The notes beneath the pieces are model-generated. The model did no database searches. It worked only from the letters and a program-made list of their open reading frames with translations, and had not been told where the DNA came from. This document shows, one piece after another, positions 27,724-36,499 of a stretch of DNA of 63,201 bases (position 1 is the first letter of the stretch; each line of letters starts with the position of its first letter). The DNA comes from Candidatus Avibacteroides excrementipullorum (GTDB lineage Bacteria > Bacteroidota > Bacteroidia > Bacteroidales > Bacteroidaceae): positions 1 to 63,201 of the forward strand of contig DVIH01000017.1 of assembly GCA_018711405.1 (NCBI GenBank), in the 5' to 3' direction. A program made the position numbers and the translations under genes.

Positions 27724-28518
27724 TCATGACATGAGCAGCAGGCTCACAGCCATGACAGCCATGCCCGTCACCACACCAATGATGCCCAAATGGTGATGGC
27801 CGTATTTCTCCGTGCCCGGCAACAGCTCATCAAACGAGATGAACACCATTATGCCCGACACAAACGCCAGCAACAGAGCATTCACGACAGGAGTCCAAAA
27901 CGGCAGCAGAAAAAGGAATCCCACAAGCGCACCCACCGGTTCGGCCATGCCCGAGAGGGCAGAATAGACAAAAGCCTTCCTCCTCGACCCTGTGGCGTGG
28001 TATATGGGCACCGACACGGCTATGCCCTCCGGTATGTTGTGTATGGCAATGGCAAACATGATGGGCACGGCTATGCTCATGTCCGACAAGGCCGAGCCGA
28101 ACGTGGCCATGCCTTCCGGGAAATTATGGATGCCTATGGCAAGAGCCATCATCACGCCCGTGCGTTTCAGTCTGCCCCCCTTACGGTACTCTTCGCTGTC
28201 GTGCATCTCATGCGGATTCTCATCACCGGGCACGAGAAAGTCGATCAATGCTATCACGGCTATCCCCGCGAAGAATGCCAGCAGCATATATACGGTGGCC
28301 TCTTTCTCCATGTACACCTTTTCCAGCAGCGACACGGCTTCGGGCATCAGCTCCATGAAAGATATGTAGATCATCACTCCCGCCGACAAGCCAAGCGACA
28401 ACGAGAGGAAACGGGTATCGGTATGTTTCGCCACAAAAGCCATCAGGCTGCCTATGCCTGTGGACAGTCCCGCCACAAGAGTCATGCCGAAAGCGATGAG
28501 CACAGAATGCATGTCCAT
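27724..28518 (-). CDS. zupT: ZIP family metal transporter (ZupT type)
   Basis: Inner-membrane importer for Zn2+ and other divalent metals such as Fe2+ and Mn2+. It has 264 aa and eight hydrophobic segments. The two ZIP metal-site helices are clear: IGIHNFPEGMATF and IAIHNIPEGIAVSVP, both with the H-N-x-P-E-G motif. A cytoplasmic loop with GDENPHEMHDSEEYRKGG connects the halves. It lies 134 bp upstream of xusA on the same strand with a promoter-like box between, so co-transcription is possible but not required. Metal uptake is the common theme of the two loci. Confidence 0.92.
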   Translation of the reverse strand: MDMHSVLIAFGMTLVAGLSTGIGSLMAFVAKHTDTRFLSLSLGLSAGVMIYISFMELMPEAVSLLEKVYMEKEATVYMLLAFFAGIAVIALIDFLVPGDENPHEMHDSEEYRKGGRLKRTGVMMALAIGIHNFPEGMATFGSALSDMSIAVPIMFAIAIHNIPEGIAVSVPIYHATGSRRKAFVYSALSGMAEPVGALVGFLFLLPFWTPVVNALLLAFVSGIMVFISFDELLPGTEKYGHHHLGIIGVVTGMAVMAVSLLLMS

Positions 28519-28641
28519 ATACTTAAAAACTCCTTATCATTAATCAATACATGCCTGCAAATATATCAAACGCAACGGAACAAAAGAAATGCACGACCGC
28601 ATTTCACGGCAAAATCACCATTTGTCATTAGCCCGGCCGGG

Positions 28642-28731
28642 GATCGAGCCGATCCCGACCGAAGATGTCCTACATCTTTGCCGAAGATGGCGCACATCCC
28701 CGCCGAAGATCGAGCCGATCCCGGGCGGGGG
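28642..28731. repeat. 22-bp-period intergenic array D (4 units)
   Basis: Cores begin at 28642 (GATCGAGCCGATC), 28664 (GATGTCCTACATC), 28686 (GATGGCGCACATC) and 28708 (GATCGAGCCGATC), with spacers CCGACCGAA, TTTGCCGAA and CCCGCCGAA and a tail ending GCGGGGG. Core 2 is a hybrid with the left end of the a form and the right end of the a' form. Both b cores point the same way, so the edge core has no inverted partner, and there is no A-run at the left edge. It lies between divergent zupT and rplY. The rest of the 28519-28851 gap shows nothing I recognise. Confidence 0.93.
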
Positions 28732-28851
28732 ATGAAAAGGCATCACACCTCCGCAAGATTTTAACGTGTAAATCAAGTATTTATACTTTCCGCCATCTCC
28801 ACACGCACACGGGCGCGCCACACATTCGCAAACCAATATGCAACACATAAT

Positions 28852-28882
28852 TTTGCCAATTCAATAAAAAGGAGTAATTTTG
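28852..28882 (+). promoter_or_regulatory. promoter of rplY
   Basis: TTTG (28852-28855), exactly 19 bp, then TAATTTTG (28875-28882): a full match to the Bacteroidota vegetative promoter consensus. The ATG lies 76 bp downstream of the box. Confidence 0.85.
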
Positions 28883-28958
28883 CAACGCTTTATTTGGCAC
28901 GTCTGTGTGATGGCGGATTAAGCAATTGTTTAATAACTTAATTTAGAGTAACACATCA

Positions 28959-29537
28959 ATGAAAACATTCGGAATCAACGGAACCGTAAGAAACGAGTTC
29001 GGAAAAAAAGCCTCAAGAGCTTATCGCAAAGAAGAAGTAGTACCCTGCGAAATCTACGGCAAAGGAGAAAACAGACACATCCTCGTATCCTATGACGAAC
29101 TGCGCAGAATAGTATTCACCCCCCACATCTATGTAGTAGACATCAACATAGAGGGACAAGACGTGAAGACGATAATAAAAGAAGTACAGTTCCACCCTGT
29201 GAAAGATACCATCCTCCACATAGACTTCCTGGAAATAGACGACCAGAAACCTATAGAAATCAACATACCGGTGAAGCTGGAAGGTCTGGCTGACGGTGTA
29301 AAAGCCGGCGGTAAGCTCAACCTGCAAAAGAGGTTGCTGAAAGTGAAAGGCCTCTACACCGACATCCCGGAGAAACTGGAAATAGACGTAACCAACCTGA
29401 AACTCGGCAAGAGCATACAGGTAGGCGCATTGAACTTCGACAAGCTCGAACTCCTCGATGCAAAAGACGCAGTGGTATGCTCAGTTCAGCTGACACGTGC
29501 GGCAAGAGGTGCTGCGGCTGCGGCCAGCGCAGAATAA
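28959..29537 (+). CDS. rplY: 50S ribosomal protein L25 (CTC form)
   Basis: Binds 5S rRNA in the large ribosomal subunit. At 192 aa it is the long, general-stress CTC type. An N-terminal L25 domain (GTVRNEFGKKASRAYRKEE, VPCEIYGKGENRHI) occupies about residues 1-95. A C-terminal beta-rich TL5 domain (IPVKLEGLADGVKAGGKL to YTDIPEKLEIDVTNL) and an Ala-rich tail follow. Its neighbour pth, 43 bp downstream, is the usual partner of rplY in many bacteria. Confidence 0.97.
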   Translation: MKTFGINGTVRNEFGKKASRAYRKEEVVPCEIYGKGENRHILVSYDELRRIVFTPHIYVVDINIEGQDVKTIIKEVQFHPVKDTILHIDFLEIDDQKPIEINIPVKLEGLADGVKAGGKLNLQKRLLKVKGLYTDIPEKLEIDVTNLKLGKSIQVGALNFDKLELLDAKDAVVCSVQLTRAARGAAAAASAE

Positions 29538-29580
29538 GACAAAGTGACAGTACATACTTCATAACCAATATTTTGGGCAC

Positions 29581-30144
29581 ATGAAATATCTGATAACAGG
29601 CTTGGGAAATATTGGCAGCGAATACGAAGGAACACGTCATAACATAGGCTTTATGATATTGGATGCTTTTGCAAAAGCATCCAATATCGTTTTCAAGGAC
29701 GCACGTTACGGCAGCATAGCCGAGACTTCGGTAAAAGGACGCAAACTGATATTGCTGAAGCCATCCACATATATGAACCTCAGCGGAAACGCCGTGAGAT
29801 ATTACCTGCAAAAAGAGAATATCCCCATCGAAAACCTGCTGGTCGTGGTAGACGACCTCGCCCTGCCGGTAGGCACGCTGCGCATGAGAGGCAAAGGCAG
29901 CGACGGAGGGCACAACGGCCTGAAACACATTGCAGCCACGATAGGGACGGAAAACTACGCCCGCCTGAAATTCGGCATAGGCAATGACTTTCCGAAAGGA
30001 GGACAAATAGATTTCGTCTTGGGACGGTTCTCGGAAGACGACAAGAAAATCATAGAAGAAAAGGCGGCCACAGCATGCGAAGCCATAAAAAACTTCTGCC
30101 TGGCCGGACTGGCCGACACTATGACACGCTATAACAACAAATAA
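29581..30144 (+). CDS. pth: peptidyl-tRNA hydrolase
   Basis: Releases peptides from peptidyl-tRNA that drops off ribosomes. The 187-aa protein has the N-terminal [20 protein letters not shown] with catalytic His20, the [11 protein letters not shown] motif, [19 protein letters not shown] and [10 protein letters not shown]. Bases 29655-29688 inside the gene, encoding [10 protein letters not shown] and neighbours, form a 34-bp perfect palindrome. It is co-directional with rplY and the S4-domain gene. Confidence 0.98.
   Translation: MKYLITGLGNIGSEYEGTRHNIGFMILDAFAKASNIVFKDARYGSIAETSVKGRKLILLKPSTYMNLSGNAVRYYLQKENIPIENLLVVVDDLALPVGTLRMRGKGSDGGHNGLKHIAATIGTENYARLKFGIGNDFPKGGQIDFVLGRFSEDDKKIIEEKAATACEAIKNFCLAGLADTMTRYNNK
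29655..29688. repeat. 34-bp perfect palindrome inside pth
   Basis: GATATTGGATGCTTTTG (29655-29671) is followed with no gap by its exact reverse complement (29672-29688). The flanking bases do not extend it. It lies in the first quarter of the pth coding sequence and is translated normally, so the hairpin or the dyad site is superimposed on codons. Confidence 0.95.
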
Positions 30145-30166
30145 AAACTAAGGAGGACATACACCC

Positions 30167-30619
30167 ATGTCTGAAGCAAGAATAGACAAATGGCTTTGGG
30201 CGGCAAGAATATTCAAGACCAGAAGCATTGCATCTGATGCTTGCAAAAAGGGGAAAATATCGGTCAACGGCACACCGGTCAAGCCCTCAAGAACCGTAAA
30301 GAGCGGCGATGTCATAAGCGTCAGGAAAAGCCCCATCACCTATTCTTTCAAACTGCTCCAGCCCATAGAGAAAAGAGTGGGAGCAAAACTGATCCCTGAG
30401 ATATATCAGGACATGACCCCTGCCGAAGAATACGAACGCCTGGAGCTGAGCCGCATAAGCGGATTTGTGGGACGAGCACGCGGCACCGGACGCCCCACCA
30501 AGAAAGAAAGAAGGGAACTGGACAATTTCATGCTCCCGGAAATGTATCCCGAATTTGGCGAAGACTTCTTCGACGATGACGAGGAAGACGAGGAAAACAT
30601 GCAGGAGACAGACTCATAA
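30167..30619 (+). CDS. S4-domain RNA-binding protein (Hsp15/HslR-like)
   Basis: A 150-aa protein with an N-terminal S4 RNA-binding domain (RIDKWLWAARIFKTRSIASDACKKGKISVNG, here RIDKWLWAARIFKTR; then VKSGDVISVRK). In E. coli Hsp15 recycles stalled 50S subunits that carry nascent chains, which would fit its place next to pth. The C-terminus is a charged, acidic tail (DDDEEDEENMQE). Its start is preceded by AAGGAGG at 30150-30156, a strong Shine-Dalgarno sequence, unusual in this phylum. Confidence 0.9.
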   Translation: MSEARIDKWLWAARIFKTRSIASDACKKGKISVNGTPVKPSRTVKSGDVISVRKSPITYSFKLLQPIEKRVGAKLIPEIYQDMTPAEEYERLELSRISGFVGRARGTGRPTKKERRELDNFMLPEMYPEFGEDFFDDDEEDEENMQETDS

Positions 30620-30664
30620 AGCAAAATCATCATCCGGTTACCATAACCCATAAAAGACAGAACT

Positions 30665-32044
30665 ATGAGCAAAGTGAACAAAACAACCGTATTATTCATT
30701 CTGGCAGTCATCCTATGCATCGGCTCCGCCCATGCATCAGGCACCGACTCTCTTACGATAGCATACCCAAAATGCAGTCCGCTGTTCGATTCTGTTTTGA
30801 AGAAACAGTCGGAAAGCTTCCGATATGAACTGCCGGAAAGAAGTTTCAAGATTCCGGAAAAAGCCGATGAAAACCTCTACCGGTTGTTTATCCCGCTCAC
30901 TTTATACAACTCTGTCTACTCCGGCGTGTTCGGATTCCAGATACCCGACACCAACATATATAAGGCCAAACGGCACATCCCGCAGGTAGACTCTCTGCTG
31001 ACGCAGAAAATGCACGCAAGAAGCGAATACAACCAGTTCATGAGAGAGCTGAGCAACTCCGCACTGATGAACATGTATCTGACAAGACCCGACCTGATAT
31101 ACACCACCGAAGACAAGCTGAACTGCTACAAACGCTTCGACAAAGATGTAATAAAAGAGACGCCCCCGAAAGTAAGGGTCGTGTCGCTATTCACTCCCGA
31201 GACAAACATTGTGGACAAGAGCGAAGTATCAAAAGAAATATCGCTGAAAAAGCCCAACTTCTGGAAATTCACCGGGAACGGGGCCATACAGTTGTCGCAA
31301 AACAAATTTTCCGACAACTGGAGCTACGAAGGAGAAAGTTCTGCCTATATCATGTCAGACCTTTTGCTCAACATAAACTACAACGACCAGCAACGCATAG
31401 AGTTTGACAACAAGATAGAATTCAAAGTAGGACTGACATCGCTGCCATCCGACACGATAAGGAAGTACAACACCTCCTCCGACCTGTTGCGTATAACGTC
31501 GAAGTTTGGAATAAAGGCATTCTCCACATGGTTTTACAGCCTTTCGGCAGAGTTCAGCACACAGATGCTCAACACCTATGAGAAAAACTCCACCACGCTC
31601 AAGACCGCATTCATGTCTCCGGCAGTGCTGTCGGTCAACTTAGGTATGGACTACAAGATAGACCGCGAAAAGATAGACTTGTCGCTCATGCTGTCGCCCA
31701 TCTCATATCAGCTGAAATATGTGGCCAACGAGGAAGTGGACAAGACAGCGACAAACATCGGCATAGACCCCGACAAGAAAACAAGCAACAACGCCGGTTC
31801 CAAAGTCCTGTTCAACATGACATGGACCATCATCCCGCAGATCGTGTGGACCTCGCGTCTTGAGTATTTCACCAACTACTCGAAGATAGAAGCCAGACTT
31901 GAAAACACATTCGACTTCAGGCTCAACCGGTTTCTGTCGGCAAAATTCTTCCTCGACCTGAGATACAACGACCAGGACAAAGATGCCGGCTATAAGCTGC
32001 AATACAACGAACTTTTCAGCTTCGGTATCAGCTACAACTGGTAA
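30665..32044 (+). CDS. DUF3078 family outer-membrane protein
   Basis: A 459-aa exported protein with an N-terminal signal peptide (VLFILAVILCIGSAHA). The N-terminal half is helical and charged. The C-terminal half is a run of amphipathic strands (IEFDNKIEFKVGL, FSTWFYSLSAEFSTQM, KVLFNMTWTIIPQIVW) ending in an aromatic residue (FGISYNW), as expected of an outer-membrane barrel. The GNGAIQLSQNKFSDNWSYEGES segment (here LSQNKFSDNWSYEGES) is typical of DUF3078 proteins of Bacteroidota. Function unknown. It lies 45 bp after the S4 gene. Confidence 0.75.
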   Translation: MSKVNKTTVLFILAVILCIGSAHASGTDSLTIAYPKCSPLFDSVLKKQSESFRYELPERSFKIPEKADENLYRLFIPLTLYNSVYSGVFGFQIPDTNIYKAKRHIPQVDSLLTQKMHARSEYNQFMRELSNSALMNMYLTRPDLIYTTEDKLNCYKRFDKDVIKETPPKVRVVSLFTPETNIVDKSEVSKEISLKKPNFWKFTGNGAIQLSQNKFSDNWSYEGESSAYIMSDLLLNINYNDQQRIEFDNKIEFKVGLTSLPSDTIRKYNTSSDLLRITSKFGIKAFSTWFYSLSAEFSTQMLNTYEKNSTTLKTAFMSPAVLSVNLGMDYKIDREKIDLSLMLSPISYQLKYVANEEVDKTATNIGIDPDKKTSNNAGSKVLFNMTWTIIPQIVWTSRLEYFTNYSKIEARLENTFDFRLNRFLSAKFFLDLRYNDQDKDAGYKLQYNELFSFGISYNW

Positions 32045-32125
32045 AAACGCCAAGGTGCGGACAACAAAACATCTGTCTCCTCTGAAAAAAATAACATAAA
32101 GCATCTTTTGTTCATAATAATTGAT

Positions 32126-32133
32126 TATTTTTG
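32126..32133 (+). promoter_or_regulatory. -7 promoter element of the rseC-rnf operon
   Basis: TATTTTTG fits TAnnTTTG and lies 28 bp before the ATG at 32162. A TTTG at 32107-32110 is only 15 bp upstream, shorter than the usual spacing. Confidence 0.5.
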
Positions 32134-32161
32134 TGGCAAACTGCAAAGTGCAGTTAGCAAT

Positions 32162-32575
32162 ATGGACAATGATGTAGCACATAAAGGAATAGTCGAAAAG
32201 ATAGAAGGACCGCACGTCTTTGTACGCATAGTCCAAAAGCCCGCTTGCGAATCGTGCGCTGCAAAAAACAGCTGCTCAGTGCACAAAGACAAGACACTGC
32301 TCGTAGATGTCATAACCGACCGGCAATTTGAAAAAGGAGAGGCAGTAGTGTTGCGCAGCACGCCGCACATGGAGAAAAAAGCAGTGCTTTGGGCATACAT
32401 CCTCCCCTTGCTCATCATCATCCTTTCCCTGTTCGTCACCATAAACCTTTCCGGAAAGGAACTGTTGGGAGTGGTGATTTCGCTTTCGAGCATCACCTTA
32501 TATTACGTGATACTGTATTTTTTCCGAAATAAGATACACAGAAAATTTACTTTCAAGATAGAACATATAGAATAA
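32162..32575 (+). CDS. RseC/MucC-like (SoxR-reducing system) membrane protein
   Basis: A 137-aa protein with the RseC-type N-terminal segment. It has a cysteine cluster (CESCAAKNSC), a beta-strand region, and two membrane helices (AVLWAYILPLLIIILSLFV and LLGVVISLSSITLYYVILYF, here LLGVVISLSSITLYYV). RseC homologues are linked to Rnf/Rsx complexes that keep SoxR reduced in enterobacteria. Here the gene heads the rnf operon, ending 17 bp before rnfB. The ATG at 32162 (MDNDVAHKGIVEKIEG) is chosen because it follows the -7 box; an upstream frame to 32108 precedes it. Confidence 0.85.
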   Translation: MDNDVAHKGIVEKIEGPHVFVRIVQKPACESCAAKNSCSVHKDKTLLVDVITDRQFEKGEAVVLRSTPHMEKKAVLWAYILPLLIIILSLFVTINLSGKELLGVVISLSSITLYYVILYFFRNKIHRKFTFKIEHIE

Positions 32576-32592
32576 ATCAAAACATCTAAATT

Positions 32593-33474
32593 ATGAACGT
32601 AATTCTTTTGGCTGTAATATCTTTAGGGGGGATAGGCATCGTGGCTGCAATCGTGCTGTTTGCTGCCTCCAAGAAGTTTGCCATCTACGAAGACCCCAGG
32701 ATTGCAAAAGTAGCAGAAGTGCTGCCGCAAGCCAATTGCGGCGGTTGCGGCTATCCGGGCTGCAACGGCTTCGCCGAAGCATGCGTCAAAGCCGGTTCTC
32801 TGGAAGGAAAGTTGTGTCCGGTAGGAGGACAGGCCGTCATGGAAAAAGTAGCAGGCATTCTCGGGCTGGATGCCGCAGATGCCACGCCCAAAGTCGCGGT
32901 AATCAGATGCAACGGCACATGCGAGAACCGTGCAAAAAACACAGTCTATGACGGCGCACGCACCTGCGCCATCATCTCCGCCACATACGGGGGAGAGACC
33001 GGATGCAGTTACGGATGTCTTGGAGCAGGCGACTGCGTGGCCGCATGCCAGTTCGGAGCCATATCAATCAACCCCGAGACCGGAATAGCCGAAGTCGATG
33101 AGGAAAAATGCACCGCATGCGGAGCCTGCGTGAAAGCATGTCCGAAAGGCATCATAGAGCTGCGCAACAAAGGCAAGAACAACCGCCGCGTATATGTGTC
33201 ATGCATGAACAAAGACAAAGGAGCCGTAACACGCAAAGCATGCAACGTGGGATGTATCGGTTGCGGAAAATGTGTAAAGACATGCCCGTTTGAAGCCATC
33301 ACATTAGCCAACAATCTGGCCTACATCGATTACAACAAATGCAAACTGTGCCGCAAATGCGTGGACGAATGTCCTCAATCGGCCATCATAGCCGTAAACT
33401 TCCCGCCGCGCAAACCCAAAGCGGAACAGGATGCTCCCGCTACGGCAGACAATGCAACACAGGCAGAAGCATGA
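32593..33474 (+). CDS. rnfB: RnfB, electron-transport complex subunit (multi-cluster ferredoxin)
   Basis: Peripheral Fe-S subunit of the Rnf complex, which couples ferredoxin-NAD+ electron flow to Na+ or H+ pumping. The 293-aa protein has one membrane helix (residues 4-25). An N-terminal 4Fe-4S domain holds C49, C52, C57 and C75. Several 8Fe-8S ferredoxin motifs follow: CTACGACVKACP, CIGCGKCVKTCP and CKLCRKCVDECP, plus a variant GCSYGCLGAGDCVAAC. At least four C-terminal clusters are predicted, more than in the short enterobacterial form. Confidence 0.97.
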   Translation: MNVILLAVISLGGIGIVAAIVLFAASKKFAIYEDPRIAKVAEVLPQANCGGCGYPGCNGFAEACVKAGSLEGKLCPVGGQAVMEKVAGILGLDAADATPKVAVIRCNGTCENRAKNTVYDGARTCAIISATYGGETGCSYGCLGAGDCVAACQFGAISINPETGIAEVDEEKCTACGACVKACPKGIIELRNKGKNNRRVYVSCMNKDKGAVTRKACNVGCIGCGKCVKTCPFEAITLANNLAYIDYNKCKLCRKCVDECPQSAIIAVNFPPRKPKAEQDAPATADNATQAEA

Positions 33475-33517
33475 ATAAGACAACACAAGTAATAAATCCT
33501 ATAAACCATATACAATC

Positions 33518-34858
33518 GTGAAAACATTTAGAATCGGTGGAGTTCACCCTGACGACAAAAAGCTTTCGGCAGGAAAAGCCATAGAAAGACTCGGCCTCCC
33601 CCGCCAGGCAGTTTTCCCGTTATCGCAACACATAGGCGCACCGGCAACAGCAGTCGTAAAAAAAGGAGACGAAGTGAAAGTCGGCACCAAAATTGCTGAA
33701 GCGGGAGGTTTCGTATCAGCTCCAATATATTCATCCGTTTCGGGCAAAGTAAACAAGATAGACACCGTGACAGATGCAAGCGGATACCGCAAGCCAGCAA
33801 TATTCATAGATGTGGACGGAGATGAATGGGAAGCATCCATTGACCGCAGCGAAGACATAGTAAAAGAATGTACCCTTTTGCCCGAAGAGATAATAAAGAA
33901 AATATCGGCAGCAGGAGTGGTAGGCATGGGAGGAGCATGTTTCCCCACCCATGTCAAACTCAGCCCTCCTCCGGGATGCAAAGCCGACTGCATAATAATA
34001 AATGCCGTAGAGTGCGAACCGTATCTCACCGCCGACCACAGGCTCATGCTCGAAAAGCCCGAACAGATTCTTATCGGCGTGACAATACTCATGAAAGCGG
34101 CTAAAGTTGACAAAGCATACATAGGCATTGAAAGCAACAAGCCCGATGCCATCGCCCTGATGACACAGAAAGCCGCAGAGTTTCCCGGCATAGAAGTCGT
34201 GCCGCTTAAAGTCAAATATCCGCAAGGAGGAGAAAAGCAGCTGATCGATGCAGTCATAGGACGCCAGGTGCCGGCACCTCCGGCCATACCTATCAACGTA
34301 GGTGCAATAGTGCAAAACGTAGGTACGGTATATGCCGTCTATGAAGCAGTGCAGAAAAACAAACCACTCTTTGAAAGGATAGTGACAGTGACAGGCAAGT
34401 CTCTGAAGACCACGTCCAATTTCCTTGTCCGCATGGGGACACCCATAAGCCAGCTGATAGACGCAGCAGGAGGCATGCCCGAAGACACAGGCAAAGTTAT
34501 CAGCGGCGGTCCCATGATGGGAAAAGCCCTTGCCGACATAGAGTCGCCGGTCTGCAAAGGCACATCGGGAGTGCTGCTCATCAATGAGAAAGAAGCTGTG
34601 CGCCGCGAGCCGTCGCCGTGCATCAGGTGCGCCAAATGCGTCTCGGCCTGCCCCATGGGGCTGGAGCCATATCTCATAGCGACGCTCTCGGTCAACGGCA
34701 TGTGGGAAAGGCTGGAGAAAGAATCAGTCATGTCGTGCATAGAGTGCGGCTCATGCCAGTTCACCTGCCCGTCGCACCGCCCCATGCTCGATTACATACG
34801 TTTAGGAAAAGGAAAAGTCGGAGCTATGATAAAGGCTCGTAACATGAAAAAACAGTAA
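33518..34858 (+). CDS. rnfC: RnfC, electron-transport complex subunit
   Basis: Peripheral subunit that binds NADH and FMN and carries two 4Fe-4S clusters. It has 446 aa. The FMN/NADH-binding segment GVVGMGGACFPTHVKL is at about residues 133-148, and the C-terminal clusters are CIRCAKCVSACP and CIECGSCQFTCP. Translation starts at a GTG (33518) reading as MKTFRIGGVHPDDKKL, the expected RnfC N-terminus. It is 43 bp after rnfB and 6 bp before rnfD. Confidence 0.97.
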   Translation: MKTFRIGGVHPDDKKLSAGKAIERLGLPRQAVFPLSQHIGAPATAVVKKGDEVKVGTKIAEAGGFVSAPIYSSVSGKVNKIDTVTDASGYRKPAIFIDVDGDEWEASIDRSEDIVKECTLLPEEIIKKISAAGVVGMGGACFPTHVKLSPPPGCKADCIIINAVECEPYLTADHRLMLEKPEQILIGVTILMKAAKVDKAYIGIESNKPDAIALMTQKAAEFPGIEVVPLKVKYPQGGEKQLIDAVIGRQVPAPPAIPINVGAIVQNVGTVYAVYEAVQKNKPLFERIVTVTGKSLKTTSNFLVRMGTPISQLIDAAGGMPEDTGKVISGGPMMGKALADIESPVCKGTSGVLLINEKEAVRREPSPCIRCAKCVSACPMGLEPYLIATLSVNGMWERLEKESVMSCIECGSCQFTCPSHRPMLDYIRLGKGKVGAMIKARNMKKQ

Positions 34859-34864
34859 CACATT

Positions 34865-35854
34865 ATGGCAAACAAATTGATAGTTTCGCTTTCGCCGCAC
34901 GTACACGGAGGAGACACTGTAAGCAAGAATATGTACGGAGTTCTCATAGCGCTCATACCCGCGTTCATAGTTTCCATTGCAGTGTTCGGAGTAGGTGCGT
35001 TCATAGTGACATTGACATCGGTTGCGGCCTGCATCTTCTTTGAATGGGCCATAACCAAATACATACTGAAACGCGACAAGACCACCATCCTCGACGGGTC
35101 GGCCGCACTTACGGGAGTGCTTCTGGCATTCAACCTGCCATCCAACTTCCCCATATGGATGATAATAATAGGTGCGCTCGTAGCCATAGGAGTGGGCAAG
35201 ATGACATTCGGCGGACTGGGATGCAACGTATTCAACCCCGCACTCATAGGGCGCGTGTTCCTGCTCATCTCATTCCCGGTGGCAATGACATCGTGGCCGC
35301 AGACAGGACAATACGACCTATACACCGATGCAGTGACGGGAGCCACGCCGCTTGCCCTGATGAAAAGCGCAATGCACGGCGATGCCACTGCCCTGCAACA
35401 ACTGCCCGATGCGCTATCGCTGTTTCTGGGCAACAATCCCGGCTCGCTCGGCGAAGTATCCGCACTCGCGCTGCTCATAGGACTGGCATACATGCTGTGG
35501 AAAAAGATCATCACATGGCACATCCCGGTGAGCATCATACTCACGGTATTCGTATTCAGCGGCATCATGCATCTGGTCAACCCTGAGACATACGCCGGCC
35601 CGGTGGTGCACATCCTCACGGGCGGACTCATGCTCGGAGCCATATTCATGGCCACCGACTACGTGACGTCGCCCATGTCGCACAAAGGCATGATAATCTA
35701 CGGCATAGGCATAGGCTTCCTGACTGTGGTAATCCGACTGTTCGGAGCATATCCCGAAGGCATGTCATTCGCCATACTCATCATGAATGCATTCACGCCG
35801 CTAATCAACACTTATTTCAAACCTAAAAAATTCGGGGAGGCAAAAACAAAATGA
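34865..35854 (+). CDS. rnfD: RnfD, electron-transport complex membrane subunit
   Basis: Integral membrane flavoprotein of the Rnf ion pump, 329 aa with nine or ten helices. The threonine that carries covalent FMN lies in DAVTGATPLA, with TGAT at 158-161. PHVHGGDTVSKNMYGVLIAL at the N-terminus is typical. Its TGA overlaps the ATG of rnfG by the ATGA arrangement. Confidence 0.97.
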   Translation: MANKLIVSLSPHVHGGDTVSKNMYGVLIALIPAFIVSIAVFGVGAFIVTLTSVAACIFFEWAITKYILKRDKTTILDGSAALTGVLLAFNLPSNFPIWMIIIGALVAIGVGKMTFGGLGCNVFNPALIGRVFLLISFPVAMTSWPQTGQYDLYTDAVTGATPLALMKSAMHGDATALQQLPDALSLFLGNNPGSLGEVSALALLIGLAYMLWKKIITWHIPVSIILTVFVFSGIMHLVNPETYAGPVVHILTGGLMLGAIFMATDYVTSPMSHKGMIIYGIGIGFLTVVIRLFGAYPEGMSFAILIMNAFTPLINTYFKPKKFGEAKTK

Positions 35855-36477
35855 AAAAGCTGGAATCATCACTGAAAAACATGCTCCTCTGCCTTGCCGT
35901 GATTACTATTGTCTCCGGCGGGCTGCTCGCTTTGGTCAACGAGAAGACCAAAGGCCCCATAGAAGAAGCCAACAAACAGACGCTTCAGGCAGGACTGAAG
36001 GAAGTAATACCCGATTTCGACAACAATCCGGCGGAAGATACGGCATCGGTCGTCATCAATGGGCAGACTTACATTGTATATAAAGCCTACAAAGGAGGCC
36101 AATCGGCAGGCGCGGCAGTGGAAAGCTCGGCCGGAGGATTCGGCGGAGACCTGAAAGTGCTCGTAGGCTTCGACAATGATGGGAAAATCACCAACTACCG
36201 TCTGCTGGCACACAGCGAGACACCCGGACTCGGATCGAAAGCCGACACATGGTTCAAGAAAGGAGGCAAAGGCGACATCACAGGAATGTCTCCCGCCGAC
36301 GGCCCGCTGACAGTGAGCAAAGACGGAGGACAGATAGACGCCATAACAGCTTCGACCATCACATCGAGGGCATTCCTCAATGCGGTCAACTCTGCATACG
36401 CCGCCTATATGCAACAGGCAGGACAGTCTGTCCCGGCAGATGCCGTAAGCGGAGCTTCAATCAAGTCGGATAATTAA
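35851..36477 (+). CDS. rnfG: RnfG, electron-transport complex flavoprotein
   Basis: Membrane-anchored periplasmic subunit with covalent FMN, 208 aa. One N-terminal helix (about 10-28) precedes an FMN-binding domain. The flavinylation region is DAITASTITSRAF at about 163-175, and HSETPGLGSKADTWF is the other conserved segment. It overlaps rnfD by 4 bp and is preceded by GGGGAGG, a strong Shine-Dalgarno sequence. Confidence 0.96.
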   Translation: MKKLESSLKNMLLCLAVITIVSGGLLALVNEKTKGPIEEANKQTLQAGLKEVIPDFDNNPAEDTASVVINGQTYIVYKAYKGGQSAGAAVESSAGGFGGDLKVLVGFDNDGKITNYRLLAHSETPGLGSKADTWFKKGGKGDITGMSPADGPLTVSKDGGQIDAITASTITSRAFLNAVNSAYAAYMQQAGQSVPADAVSGASIKSDN

Positions 36478-36499
36478 CCAATGAAAAAAAGAAAAGATC

